Shown in pieces: positions 1-8,238 of a stretch of DNA of 16,750 nucleotides (its first letter is position 1; the number at the start of each line of letters is the position of its first letter). Source of the DNA: JAJDYQ01 sp942491945 (GTDB lineage: Bacteria > Pseudomonadota > Gammaproteobacteria > JAJDYQ01). The notes beneath the pieces were generated by a model. It saw only the letters and a list, made by a program, of their open reading frames with translations. It was not told the origin of the DNA and did no database searches. A program made the position numbers and the translations under genes. Location of the stretch: contig CALODD010000003.1 in assembly GCA_942491945.1 (NCBI GenBank), positions 1-16,750 of the forward strand, read 5' to 3'.

Positions 1-262
1 CTGTATGTTTGACTGATATTTTCCAGTGTTGGTCGATGTCAACAGCAACATGGGCCTGAAGAGGATCAAGGTTCATGGGGGAAGTGGTATCTTCCGGCCA
101 GTGTTTTACAAACTGTATATACTACCAGCTCATCTTCGCCTGATCAGTGTTGATCTGGTGAATGGCTTCCCTGAATATGCCGAGGTTGTCATCTAGTTTT
201 GAACTACAGCTGGCGATCAACAACAGTATGATACTAAGTATGAGTAGTGATGCTTTATACAT
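1..262 (-). pseudogene. Putative lipoprotein gene with in-frame TAG, running off the left edge
   Basis: An ATG at 262 opens a frame with a typical lipoprotein signal: a basic start (MYK), a hydrophobic stretch and a lipobox-like I-A-S-C with the candidate lipidated Cys at residue 19. After 46 codons the frame meets TAG at 122-124. The same frame then stays open for 40 more codons to the window edge, with plausible protein composition (for example LDPLQAHVAVDIDQHW). This suggests one lipoprotein gene interrupted by a nonsense codon. The short 46-residue product could instead be the whole gene. No strong ribosome binding site is visible. It lies 55 bp downstream of mutM on the same strand. I do not recognise the family, and the 3' end is outside the window. 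Confidence 0.45.
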
Positions 263-317
263 GGCTAGAATATTGAACAAATATGCAGCAAGTATAGATG
301 CTGGTTAGTTATGTTTT

Positions 318-1133
318 TTATTTTTGGCAGCTAGAGCAAAAAAAAGTTGAACGCTGACCTAATGTAATTTGTTTAATCGGTTGGCCGCAGTTTTCGCAGG
401 GTTCTCCCGTCTTTCCATAAACTGAGAAATGATGCTGGAAGTAGCCGGGTTGCCCATCGGGTTTGATGAAATCATTCAGCGTTGATCCACCTGACTCGAT
501 GGCTGCCGCAAGAACCTGCTTAATCGTCGTCGCGAGTTTTTCATATCGTGCTTTTGAAACTTTATTCGCTGCTCGCTTCGGGTGGATGCCTGCCAGATAG
601 AGCGACTCTGATGCATAGATATTACCGACGCCGACAACAATGTGGCTATTCATGATGAAGTTCTTAATGGCGACTTTTCGATTGCGCGATTGCTGAAAAA
701 GGTAGTTGCTATCAAATCCATCTTCTAATGGTTCAGGGCCAAGTGGTTCAAGTAGTTTATGTTTGTCTACAGCGCGCGTTGTCCAGTGGATGCTGCCAAA
801 GCGTCTGGGGTCGTTGAATCTTAGAATCTTGCCGTTGTCGAAGTGAAATTCGGCATGGTCATGTTTTTTGACTTCATCCTGTATATCAACGATACGCAAG
901 CTACCCGACATGCCGAGATGTAAAATCATACTACCTCTGTTTGTTTCGAACAGGAGGTACTTCGCACGCCGATTAAGTTTGCTAATAGTTTGACCTGTTA
1001 GGTTACTTTCCAGAGTGCGCGTGACAGGCCAACGTAATTTTCGATTGTGAATAATAACCTGAGTAACTTTTTGTTGATGTACATGTGGTTGGATACCACG
1101 GCGTGTTGTTTCGACTTCAGGTAGCTCAGGCAT
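318..1133 (-). CDS. mutM: Formamidopyrimidine-DNA glycosylase (Fpg/MutM)
   Basis: This is a bifunctional base-excision-repair enzyme. It removes 8-oxoguanine and formamidopyrimidines and cleaves the abasic site by beta/delta elimination. The 271-residue length is normal for the family. The N-terminus MPELPEVE supplies the catalytic proline and glutamate after Met removal, which fixes the start. Other landmarks are Lys58 in the RAKYL segment, the void-filling residues M75, R111 and F113 (LGMSGSL, PRRFG), N171 in VGNIYASE, and a C-terminal zinc finger with C246, C249, C266 and C269 and the DNA-binding R261. It is the last intact gene of the long minus-strand run. Its ATG is 2 bp after the stop of the DUF4340 gene, so it is probably co-transcribed with the export genes upstream. 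Confidence 0.97.
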   Translation of the reverse strand: MPELPEVETTRRGIQPHVHQQKVTQVIIHNRKLRWPVTRTLESNLTGQTISKLNRRAKYLLFETNRGSMILHLGMSGSLRIVDIQDEVKKHDHAEFHFDNGKILRFNDPRRFGSIHWTTRAVDKHKLLEPLGPEPLEDGFDSNYLFQQSRNRKVAIKNFIMNSHIVVGVGNIYASESLYLAGIHPKRAANKVSKARYEKLATTIKQVLAAAIESGGSTLNDFIKPDGQPGYFQHHFSVYGKTGEPCENCGQPIKQITLGQRSTFFCSSCQK

Positions 1134-1135
1134 GG

Positions 1136-1990
1136 TTATTGTGCTTGGTCGCTGTTAGTCGATGCATCGGTTTGATGTGGTGTCTGCTCGGCGAGTGACG
1201 TTAACCCTAGTGTTTCGATTGCCGTATGCGGAAGGTGATATTCGAGAGGGGCCTTTATCAAAACAACATCGATGTCGCGTCTAATCGCGGTGTAGGTGAG
1301 ATTAGAACCGTCTGTTAGCTTTAGCTGCACCTTGGCGCTTAATGGCTTATTCGTATCATCGTTTTCCTGTGACAGGCTTAACCAGCTGGCTTTAATGCTT
1401 TGCCATTGATTGCGTAGGCTGTCGTTGAGTTCAACCATTGCTTCATCAATTTCTAGTGTTTGTATCTCTTTATCTGTAGGTATGATCTGGCGATCCAGAT
1501 AAGAGATACTGCCTGTGTTCAACTGGTTGATATGTTGGTCGTCGACAAGTAATACCTGGCCATTGATATATATATAACGTTTTTTATCAACTGGCTGTAT
1601 GCCACCAAAATCGATGCGGACATCATCAAACTGGACGGTTGCTATCGCGGGTGATAAACCAAAGTCAGAGAGGTCTTTACCTTCTGCCGAAAAGTCGGAA
1701 GTGACAGACAGGTTTCTGATCGAGAGTAAGCGCCCCAGTACGTTACTATCAGCTGCGTGCTGATAGGGCTCAGTCATTGCCCACTGTGTATCCTGTTTCT
1801 GAAATCGGATGCGCTCCTTACCCGGCCGGTCAATAATGATTTGTTGCGGATTATCTGAAACGTAGTCCGTTAGTGTGGCAGTAGTTGATTCGGGTTCTTC
1901 GTTATTCAGTAATAGCAGGGCAAGCAAAGCAAGGACAAAAATAAACAAAGCCAGGTTCACTAGCCAGCGTGTACGTTGACGTTTATTCAT
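1136..1990 (-). CDS. DUF4340-domain protein, membrane anchored
   Basis: A 284-residue protein with a basic N-terminus (MNKRQRTRW) and one hydrophobic segment at about residues 10-28, followed by a soluble, mostly beta-rich domain expected outside the cytoplasmic membrane. The composition and the position directly after a GldG-like gene match DUF4340 proteins, which often accompany GldA/GldF/GldG-like ABC systems. The molecular function of the family is unknown. The gene starts 9 bp after the GldG-like stop and ends 2 bp before mutM, so it is almost certainly in the same transcript. The family call rests on context and sequence feel rather than on catalytic motifs, of which I see none. Confidence 0.75.
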   Translation of the reverse strand: MNKRQRTRWLVNLALFIFVLALLALLLLNNEEPESTTATLTDYVSDNPQQIIIDRPGKERIRFQKQDTQWAMTEPYQHAADSNVLGRLLSIRNLSVTSDFSAEGKDLSDFGLSPAIATVQFDDVRIDFGGIQPVDKKRYIYINGQVLLVDDQHINQLNTGSISYLDRQIIPTDKEIQTLEIDEAMVELNDSLRNQWQSIKASWLSLSQENDDTNKPLSAKVQLKLTDGSNLTYTAIRRDIDVVLIKAPLEYHLPHTAIETLGLTSLAEQTPHQTDASTNSDQAQ

Positions 1991-1999
1991 GCTCGGTTG

Positions 2000-3313
2000 T
2001 TATTGATTCCGTCGTTTCAACCAGATCAAAATGCCGCTGGTGAGCAATAGCAATGGCAGCAGGATCATGAATACTAGTAACAGGGAAAGGGCACCAGCCT
2101 GACTAACTTCCAGTTGTGTGTCCGGCGCACTAACGGTGCCAATATTGATCAGGTTATCGTTACTGCTTAACCATTGAAACAACGCGATGCCGAGATCGAG
2201 ATTCTGACCATTACCCAGATACGTATTGGATAGAAAATCACCGTCACCTATGACGACGATACGTTGAGTGTCTTTTTCCAGCGCCATGCCAATGGTGATC
2301 GGGCCTGCGCGCTCTTCGGTATCTGCATCAAAGGCAACATGGTCTTCAATGTTGCCGGTCTCTGTCCAGCTGCGAGGCAGAGTTTGAATTAGCGGTGTTG
2401 TCTGGAAGTCACTTTCCTCTGCTTCTAACAGACCAACAGCCTTCGGAAATAATGTCTGGCTATGCAGTGTTTCAGTTGTTGCATGGCGCGGATACTCGAT
2501 AGCCAATGCGAAGGTAGGGTCGGCGATACCAAATAATTGCGTGGTTGCATCAACCACAATTCCCGGTAGTGCTTTTATATTAAGTTGGCTGAGTATGGCC
2601 TGTGTGTATTCACGGTTCTCTGGTTCGGTTAGCAGTAACAGATTGCCACCCTGTTCGATGTAAGTCTCAATCATCTCGATTTCACCGGATAGATAAGCCG
2701 TGCGTGGTGAAGCGATGATTAACGTCTGGATACTGTTTGGGATGCCTTGTGTCTTCGCCAGATTCAGAAGCTGGATCTGAAACCCTTTGCTCGCAAGTTG
2801 TTCACCAAAGCTGCCCATATCATGGTTGGCCTGTCCAAGTGGGTTACGTTCTCCATGGCCTTCGATAAACGCAAGGATCTGAGTTTCCTTACTGGCAAAT
2901 CGTGTGAAAAGTTGAGTCAGTGTTTTTTCGCTAATAGCCTGCAAGGTTTCCTGACGTTTATCGTATTGCATCAGTAATTCACCATCGACTGTGATGCCGT
3001 GTTCACGAACCAGTTGCGGTACTAAATCAGGGTTTATGAATTCCAGTTCAATGTCGGCTTTGTGTTGATGGTAACGCTCGATTAAATCCGTAATTAAATC
3101 ACGTGTACCTTTACTGTCATCGCGGGCAAAGGCGGTAACTTTTAGTGGTTGGTCGAGTTGTTTTATCGCCTTAATCGATGCTTCTGTCAGTGAGTTTCGA
3201 TTGCCCCAGGTAAGGTCAAATGAATGCTGGTATTTTTCACTGGCCCAGGCGAGTAAGCCCATAACCGCGAGAAACAGAATGACAAAGATGATGTTTTGCA
3301 GTCGTGCCAACAT
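2000..3313 (-). CDS. GldG-like ABC-system auxiliary protein
   Basis: A 437-residue protein with an N-terminal transmembrane segment (about residues 5-25), a large extracytoplasmic region, and a C-terminal transmembrane helix (about 408-432) ending in positively charged KRRNQ. This layout matches the GldG / ABC_transp_aux family. The motif AFIEGHGERNP and the later VVIGDGDFLSN are typical of the family (compare EGHGE and GD-D-F/S in GldG relatives). In Bacteroidetes GldG works with GldA and GldF in gliding motility, but homologues occur widely in non-gliding proteobacteria, where the substrate is unknown. It starts 3 bp after the permease stop. Its partners are the ATPase and permease just upstream and the DUF4340 protein just downstream. 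Confidence 0.85.
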   Translation of the reverse strand: MLARLQNIIFVILFLAVMGLLAWASEKYQHSFDLTWGNRNSLTEASIKAIKQLDQPLKVTAFARDDSKGTRDLITDLIERYHQHKADIELEFINPDLVPQLVREHGITVDGELLMQYDKRQETLQAISEKTLTQLFTRFASKETQILAFIEGHGERNPLGQANHDMGSFGEQLASKGFQIQLLNLAKTQGIPNSIQTLIIASPRTAYLSGEIEMIETYIEQGGNLLLLTEPENREYTQAILSQLNIKALPGIVVDATTQLFGIADPTFALAIEYPRHATTETLHSQTLFPKAVGLLEAEESDFQTTPLIQTLPRSWTETGNIEDHVAFDADTEERAGPITIGMALEKDTQRIVVIGDGDFLSNTYLGNGQNLDLGIALFQWLSSNDNLINIGTVSAPDTQLEVSQAGALSLLLVFMILLPLLLLTSGILIWLKRRNQ

Positions 3314-3316
3314 GAT

Positions 3317-4069
3317 CTAGCCCTGTAGCCTTTGTGCATCCAGACGACGAATAGCAAACACCAGGAAAGTCGTAGCAAATAAAATAAAGTAGGCGACATC
3401 GTTTGTAGTAATGCTGCCGCGTAGTAACGGTACAAAATGATTCAGCAACGAAACGTATTCAACGATTTCAGACAGTTGTTGACCGCCGCTGTTTATCCAG
3501 AACATCAACCATAATGCGAATAATAAAAAGAAAGACGCGACGGCTGAGACGGCAGGTGAATTTGTCATGCTGGAAATAAAAATACCTGCTGCCGCGAATG
3601 CGGAGAGCATCAGTAATAATCCTAGTGCGCCGGTAAATAACTTACCGGTATCCAGGTCGGTACCGAGCATGAGTGACAGCGGCATGATACAAATCATGCC
3701 CACCATGACGAACAGGAAATAAAGCGTACCCAGATATTTTCCCAATACGATTTCTGTCATTGAAACAGGTGATGTCATTAGCAGGCTAATTGTTTTGTCG
3801 CGGTGCTCCGCACTCAGACTGCGCATCGTAATAATGGGAATAACCATAAGTAACATGAAAGCGACATCGGCAAACAACGGCGCAACGACCCAGTCACTGA
3901 CGCCCGGTGCATTTTCCATACCGACCAGGCGTGGTTGATTGAGCATGTAGTCTTCTAGACTGTTGAGAAATTGAAGTGCAGTCAGAAACTGTACCAGTGC
4001 CAGAATCACCCATGCCAGTGGCGATAGCATCATGCGCTTGAATTCATGGGTAGCGATGACGTGAATCAT
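3317..4069 (-). CDS. ABC-2-type permease, GldF-like
   Basis: A 250-residue integral membrane protein with about six hydrophobic helices (near residues 15-35, 60-80, 105-130, 140-165, 172-192 and 225-243). It is the membrane component of a GldA/GldF/GldG-type export system. The N-terminal pattern, an amphipathic start with THEFKRMMLSP followed by the first helix, is typical of ABC-2 permeases that begin with an elbow helix. Its ATG overlaps the stop of the ATPase gene (ATGA), indicating translational coupling of the ATPase and permease. The transported substrate cannot be read from the sequence. 'GldF-like' rests on gene order and on the GldG-like partner. Confidence 0.85.
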   Translation of the reverse strand: MIHVIATHEFKRMMLSPLAWVILALVQFLTALQFLNSLEDYMLNQPRLVGMENAPGVSDWVVAPLFADVAFMLLMVIPIITMRSLSAEHRDKTISLLMTSPVSMTEIVLGKYLGTLYFLFVMVGMICIMPLSLMLGTDLDTGKLFTGALGLLLMLSAFAAAGIFISSMTNSPAVSAVASFFLLFALWLMFWINSGGQQLSEIVEYVSLLNHFVPLLRGSITTNDVAYFILFATTFLVFAIRRLDAQRLQG

Positions 4070-5022
4070 GTGGATTCTCCAGCGTACATCGTTTGCGTTT
4101 TTTCAGGCTCCCGATCTGTGCCAGTCAGATTCAGAAACACCTGCTCTAGCCCAGGCGCCGCAGGGGTTAATTCCAACAATCCCCATTGTTGTTCAATCGC
4201 GAGGGTGGCAATGGCGTTAGCTGGGTAGCTGTCAGCGGTATGGGTGATCGTATAACGGCCATCATCGATCTGTTCGATTTCTGTTACGCCATCAATGGCG
4301 TCCAGTGATTCGATATCCGGGTTACTATTAAAACGGACAATCAGTTGTGCCTCTGATTCTGCGGTTGCATAGGCGTCGTCATAAGCAATCTTGCCCTGGT
4401 ACAGGATATTAATGCGATTACATACGGTCTGAACTTCAGGCAGGATATGAGTGGACAGGATCACGCCATGTTGTGTCCCAAGTTCACGAATCAATTCGCG
4501 AATCTCTCGGATCTGAATAGGGTCGAGACCGACGGTTGGTTCATCCAGAATAATGACATCAGGCTCATGAATAATCGCCTGAGCAATCCCCACACGTTGT
4601 TGATAGCCCTTGGATAAATTACCGATGATGCGTTTGCCGGTATCTATCAGTCCGGTACGTTCACGTGCTTTGTCGACAGCTTCAGCGACCTGCTTATTGC
4701 GGATGTTATGCAGACGGGCACAGTAGCGTAGATATTCATCAACTGTTTGATCGCGATATACCGGTGGTTGCTCAGGTAAATAGCCAATATTCTGTTTGGC
4801 CTGTTTCGGATCGTCGAGTAAATCTATTCCCTTAATCATGACTGAACCGGCGCTCGGTGCGAGATTGCCGGTTAACATGCTCATGGTGGTGGTCTTGCCG
4901 GCACCGTTGGGACCCAGTAGTCCAAGGATATCGCCAGAATTTAATGTGATCGAAACATCGTCTACCGCTCTGTAGTCGGCATAGTTTCGGATCAGGTTTT
5001 TGGCTTTCAGTAGTTCGGTCAT
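4066..5022 (-). CDS. ABC transporter ATP-binding protein, GldA-like
   Basis: The nucleotide-binding subunit of the export system below it. Read from the ATG at 5022 (MTELLKAKN) it has 318 residues. An ATG 18 bp further upstream is possible but adds six residues lacking family character. Motifs in order: Walker A GPNGAGKT (37-44), signature LSKGYQQ (136-142), Walker B VIILDEP (156-162) and switch His192 in STHILPE. A C-terminal regulatory tail of about 100 residues follows, as in GldA and other drug or polymer-export ATPases. The gene ends in an ATGA overlap with the permease. It starts 42 bp after the phosphoesterase stop, so it probably belongs to the same long transcript, although a weak internal promoter cannot be excluded. 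Confidence 0.9.
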   Translation of the reverse strand: MTELLKAKNLIRNYADYRAVDDVSITLNSGDILGLLGPNGAGKTTTMSMLTGNLAPSAGSVMIKGIDLLDDPKQAKQNIGYLPEQPPVYRDQTVDEYLRYCARLHNIRNKQVAEAVDKARERTGLIDTGKRIIGNLSKGYQQRVGIAQAIIHEPDVIILDEPTVGLDPIQIREIRELIRELGTQHGVILSTHILPEVQTVCNRINILYQGKIAYDDAYATAESEAQLIVRFNSNPDIESLDAIDGVTEIEQIDDGRYTITHTADSYPANAIATLAIEQQWGLLELTPAAPGLEQVFLNLTGTDREPEKTQTMYAGEST

Positions 5023-5064
5023 CGGTTGCGAAAGATACAAATTGGTATCGAATCTGACAATATC

Positions 5065-5523
5065 TTATTGTGCCAGAGTGATAATTTTGGCGTTCATCTT
5101 ATTATCCTCAATTTCCAGGATTCCGAGCGAGACCGGCAGGGTAAAACGTCGAGGGCCAGCACTACCGGGATTAATGAACAAAACATCGTCTTTGGTCTCG
5201 ATCAATGGTTGATGTGAATGTCCAGAGATAATGACATCAATATTGTCCATGGTGGGGTTAATCGAGAGCTCTTTCAGGTTATGGATTAAATAGAATTGCT
5301 TGCCCGCTAATGATGTTTTTAGTATCTCTGGGTATTGCCTGGCCCATGCCTGTATATCAACATTGCCACGAATTGCAGTGACAGGTGCAATGGTATTGAG
5401 TTCCTGAATGACATTATCTTTACCGATGTCCCCAGCGTGCAGGATATGTTCGCAACCGTTTAAATGCTGATGGACTTCCGGACGAATGAGCCCATGGGTA
5501 TCTGAAATAATGCCGATTTTCAT
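5065..5523 (-). CDS. YfcE/MJ0936-family metallophosphoesterase
   Basis: A small (152-residue) calcineurin-like phosphoesterase with the complete metal-binding set: D8 and H10 in SDTHG, D32 in HAGDIG, N54 in GNVD, H81, and H102/H104 in GHSH. This family hydrolyses phosphodiesters with a two-metal centre, and the physiological substrate is generally unknown. It is cytosolic, with no signal peptide or membrane segment. The start codon overlaps the stop of the preceding SGNH gene (ATGA), which supports both the start and translational coupling. The clean GNVD and GHSH motifs make the family assignment firm, but not the substrate. Confidence 0.92.
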   Translation of the reverse strand: MKIGIISDTHGLIRPEVHQHLNGCEHILHAGDIGKDNVIQELNTIAPVTAIRGNVDIQAWARQYPEILKTSLAGKQFYLIHNLKELSINPTMDNIDVIISGHSHQPLIETKDDVLFINPGSAGPRRFTLPVSLGILEIEDNKMNAKIITLAQ

Positions 5524-6539
5524 TGGAATAAATTATTTTTTAGAATGTAGTCAGAGGTTATGCGAGCAGCAAGTTTATGACCAATTTCATTCCAGTGACC
5601 GTCGTGAGGGAAATAATAATCTTTTGGTGAACCATCCTTTTCAAAGATGGGTCGAAGGCCGATGAAGTGATAGCCGAGTGATTTAAGTTCACTAACGAAC
5701 ATATTATGTACCTGATCCTCAGACTCCTGGAAACTACCTGACCAGAGAAAACGGGAAGGGATGATCAAGATTAATTGCTCTTTTGTATTGCTTTCCTGAA
5801 TCAGGCGTTTAAGGCGTTCAATGGACCTGTGAACAGTTATGTGTAGGCGCGATCGGTTGAATCCGTTTCGTTTGTCACGTATAAGATTGAGCTTGTACCC
5901 CAGGTTGACGGTGTATTGATTACTATAAATGGCAGAGACTATCGCCGCATAGGCTGCTGAATTGTGCGCTAACCATCTTCTTATTGTCGAAAATCTGAGT
6001 GCTTTAGGAATCCGATGTGGTTTTTTTGCGCCGCGATAATATCCACTGATGTCATTTTCCATGCATATGCCCAGAATGAGCTTGTTTATGTTGGCTCCGT
6101 GGTGTCGGGCATGCTCAATCAATTTTGCATAGCCATTAAAATTGTTGGGCATGGAGATATTAAAAACATTTTTATTCAGAACTTTTTCAATCTGATTGCT
6201 ATATCGCTTCTCTTCGCTAACTCCGTGCCCAAGACTATAGGAGTCTCCGACGACAAAAATATCTGACTTTTTTGATAAAGAAGGTTCTTTTGAATCCCGA
6301 AATCCCGCTGAATTTGTTTTTACTAAAACGTCAAATTCTCCAGTGTTTTCCCAGTGTCTAAATGTCTTGTTCTTTTCAGCTATACGGAGACCATTTATAT
6401 TTTCGTATTTCCAGCGGCCATCCGGGCTAAATTGGGGTATGAAAAGCCTTACAGAATATTCCAGAATAACTAATGCTATTAGTAAAGATACGATAAATAA
6501 CAGAGAGTTGAGGGTGATATTTTTGAGTCTGTGCGTCAT
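5520..6539 (-). CDS. Membrane-anchored SGNH/GDSL-hydrolase-like protein
   Basis: From the ATG at 6539 the product has 339 residues. A further-upstream start would overlap the permease gene by about 90 bp and add a non-conserved extension. One hydrophobic segment (about residues 8-33) anchors it in the inner membrane with the rest outside. The SGNH features are the block I nucleophile in FVVGDSYS (S100), an Asn in SMPNNFNG, and a C-terminal DGHWNEIGH giving the Asp313-x-His315-Trp pattern seen in AlgX/AlgJ-type SGNH proteins. This suggests an esterase or O-acyl transferase acting on a cell-envelope polymer. It starts 2 bp after the YadH-like permease stop and overlaps the phosphoesterase start. 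The substrate is unknown. Pairing with an ABC-2 exporter is compatible with modification of an exported glycan, but that is inference. Confidence 0.8.
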   Translation of the reverse strand: MTHRLKNITLNSLLFIVSLLIALVILEYSVRLFIPQFSPDGRWKYENINGLRIAEKNKTFRHWENTGEFDVLVKTNSAGFRDSKEPSLSKKSDIFVVGDSYSLGHGVSEEKRYSNQIEKVLNKNVFNISMPNNFNGYAKLIEHARHHGANINKLILGICMENDISGYYRGAKKPHRIPKALRFSTIRRWLAHNSAAYAAIVSAIYSNQYTVNLGYKLNLIRDKRNGFNRSRLHITVHRSIERLKRLIQESNTKEQLILIIPSRFLWSGSFQESEDQVHNMFVSELKSLGYHFIGLRPIFEKDGSPKDYYFPHDGHWNEIGHKLAARITSDYILKNNLFQ

Positions 6540-6541
6540 GA

Positions 6542-7315
6542 TTAAGCACGGATGCCATATCCTATTTTCATTAAATACATGATGTAAATATAAAGCGTGA
6601 CGATGAAACCAATAATGATGCTGTACGAGATCCACAGGTCGATATCGGTAATGCCGATGAAGCCATAACGGAAGGCATTAATCATATAGAGGATCGGGTT
6701 CGCCAGAGACACGTTCTGCCAGAACTCAGGCAACAACGAAATCGAATAGAAGATACCGCCGAGGTAGGTGAGTGGCGTCAAAATAAACGTCGGGATAATT
6801 GAAATATCATCAAAGGTCTTGGCATAAACGGCATTGATAATACCGGCCAGCGAAAACAGAGTGGCCGTCAGAAAAACAATACTGAATAGCACCCAGACGT
6901 TATGTATGCTCAACTGAGTAAACAACAGTGAAACGCATGTCACAGCAACGCCAACAATCACGCCGCGCGCAATGCCGCCACCGGTATAGCCAAGAACAAT
7001 AATGTAATTCGGTGTAGGCGAGACCATCATCTCTTCGATATGTCGTTGAAACTTCGCCATATAAAATGACGCAACGGTGTTGGCATAGCTCTGAGTAATG
7101 ACGGCCATCAGAATCAGGCCGGGTACGATGAAATCGATATAACGATAACCTTCCATCTCGCCGATACGGTCACCGATCAGGTTGCCGAAGATAATGAAAT
7201 ATAGCCCGGTGGTGATCATTGGTGGCAGTACGGTCTGTTTCCAGATGCGGATAAACCGCAGGAATTCTTTAATGACGATGGTCTTGAATGCAATCCATTG
7301 TTGACGTGCATTCAT
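6542..7315 (-). CDS. ABC-2-type permease, YadH-like
   Basis: A 257-residue membrane protein, essentially the length of E. coli YadH. It begins with a basic amphipathic segment (residues 1-25, with FLRFIRIWKQTVLPP) followed by about six transmembrane helices. The FGNLIGDR, GRYR-like and SPTPNY segments between the first two helices and the central GGIFYSIS loop are typical of ABC-2 exporters. It is the membrane partner of the ATPase immediately upstream, whose stop overlaps its ATG in an ATGA arrangement. The transported compound is unknown. Homologous pairs include polysaccharide, lipid and drug exporters. It is followed after 2 bp by the SGNH-hydrolase-like gene. Confidence 0.9.
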   Translation of the reverse strand: MNARQQWIAFKTIVIKEFLRFIRIWKQTVLPPMITTGLYFIIFGNLIGDRIGEMEGYRYIDFIVPGLILMAVITQSYANTVASFYMAKFQRHIEEMMVSPTPNYIIVLGYTGGGIARGVIVGVAVTCVSLLFTQLSIHNVWVLFSIVFLTATLFSLAGIINAVYAKTFDDISIIPTFILTPLTYLGGIFYSISLLPEFWQNVSLANPILYMINAFRYGFIGITDIDLWISYSIIIGFIVTLYIYIMYLMKIGYGIRA

Positions 7316-8238
7316 GAGGCTTTCCTGTCATCGACCAGATCAAGGAACAGTTGTTCCAGACGGTTACTCTTATTGCGCATGCTTAATACGGTGATGTTCG
7401 CGGCATTCAACTCTTCAAACAGAGTGTTAATACCCGAGTGTTTATCGATATCGACCTCAAGCGTTTGTGAGTCAGTGAGACGCGCAGCATGACAGTGTAG
7501 ATCGGGCACGGTTTCCAGTGGTTGGTCGAGATCCAGCACGAAGGTTTCGTTACCGAGTCGATTAATCAATGCTCGAGTACTGGTGTCTTCAATGACCTTG
7601 CCTTCATCAATGATGGCAATATTACGACACAGATTTTCGGCTTCTTCCAGATAATGTGTGGTCAGGATTATGGTTGTACCCTGTTCGTTTAACTCAGTCA
7701 GAAACTGCCACATGGTACGACGATTCTCTATATCGACTCCCGCCGTAGGTTCATCAAGAATCAGTAACTTCGGGTTATGCATTAGCGCGCGCGCGATCAT
7801 CATGCGGCGTTTCATACCGCCCGATAAATTGCGGGATATCTCATGACGTTTCCCCCACAGATCGAGTTTTTTTAGCCAGTACTCAGCACGCTTAAATGCC
7901 TCATCACGCTCAATGCCGTAATAGCCCGCCTGATTGACTAATATCTCTTCAATCGGCTCCCAGACATTAAAGTTGAATTCCTGCGGCAAAACGCCAATAC
8001 AGGACTTGGCTTCAGTAAAGTGTGTATCGGTGTCATAACCATAAATCTTCACAGTACCGCTGGATTTATTGATTAAAGATGTAATGATACCGATGGCGGT
8101 CGATTTGCCCGCGCCATTGGGTCCCAGCAGTGCAAAGAAATCCCCAGGCTCAACCTTCAGGTCGATTCCACGCAGCGCGACAAAACCATTGTTATAGGTC
8201 TTGTGCAGGTTGGATATTTCTAGTGCGAGATCACTCAT
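7312..8238 (-). CDS. ABC transporter ATP-binding protein, YadG-like
   Basis: Nucleotide-binding subunit for the YadH-like permease. The ATG at 8238 gives 308 residues, the same length as E. coli YadG, and places it 8 bp inside the 3' end of the RimB-RimK fusion gene. A more upstream in-frame start would overlap more and adds a non-ABC-like leader. Motifs: Walker A GPNGAGKST (39-47), signature LSGGMKRR (138-145), Walker B LLILDEP (158-164) and switch His195 in TTHYLEEAE. The C-terminal third is the usual extra domain of this subfamily. The overlap with the upstream gene argues that the ligase fusion and this exporter are made from one mRNA. Confidence 0.92.
   Translation of the reverse strand: MSDLALEISNLHKTYNNGFVALRGIDLKVEPGDFFALLGPNGAGKSTAIGIITSLINKSSGTVKIYGYDTDTHFTEAKSCIGVLPQEFNFNVWEPIEEILVNQAGYYGIERDEAFKRAEYWLKKLDLWGKRHEISRNLSGGMKRRMMIARALMHNPKLLILDEPTAGVDIENRRTMWQFLTELNEQGTTIILTTHYLEEAENLCRNIAIIDEGKVIEDTSTRALINRLGNETFVLDLDQPLETVPDLHCHAARLTDSQTLEVDIDKHSGINTLFEELNAANITVLSMRNKSNRLEQLFLDLVDDRKAS

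Noticed and set aside
263..317. Inverted repeat CAGCA/TGCTG after mutM as a terminator
   Set aside because: The five-bp stem is weak and has no T tract.
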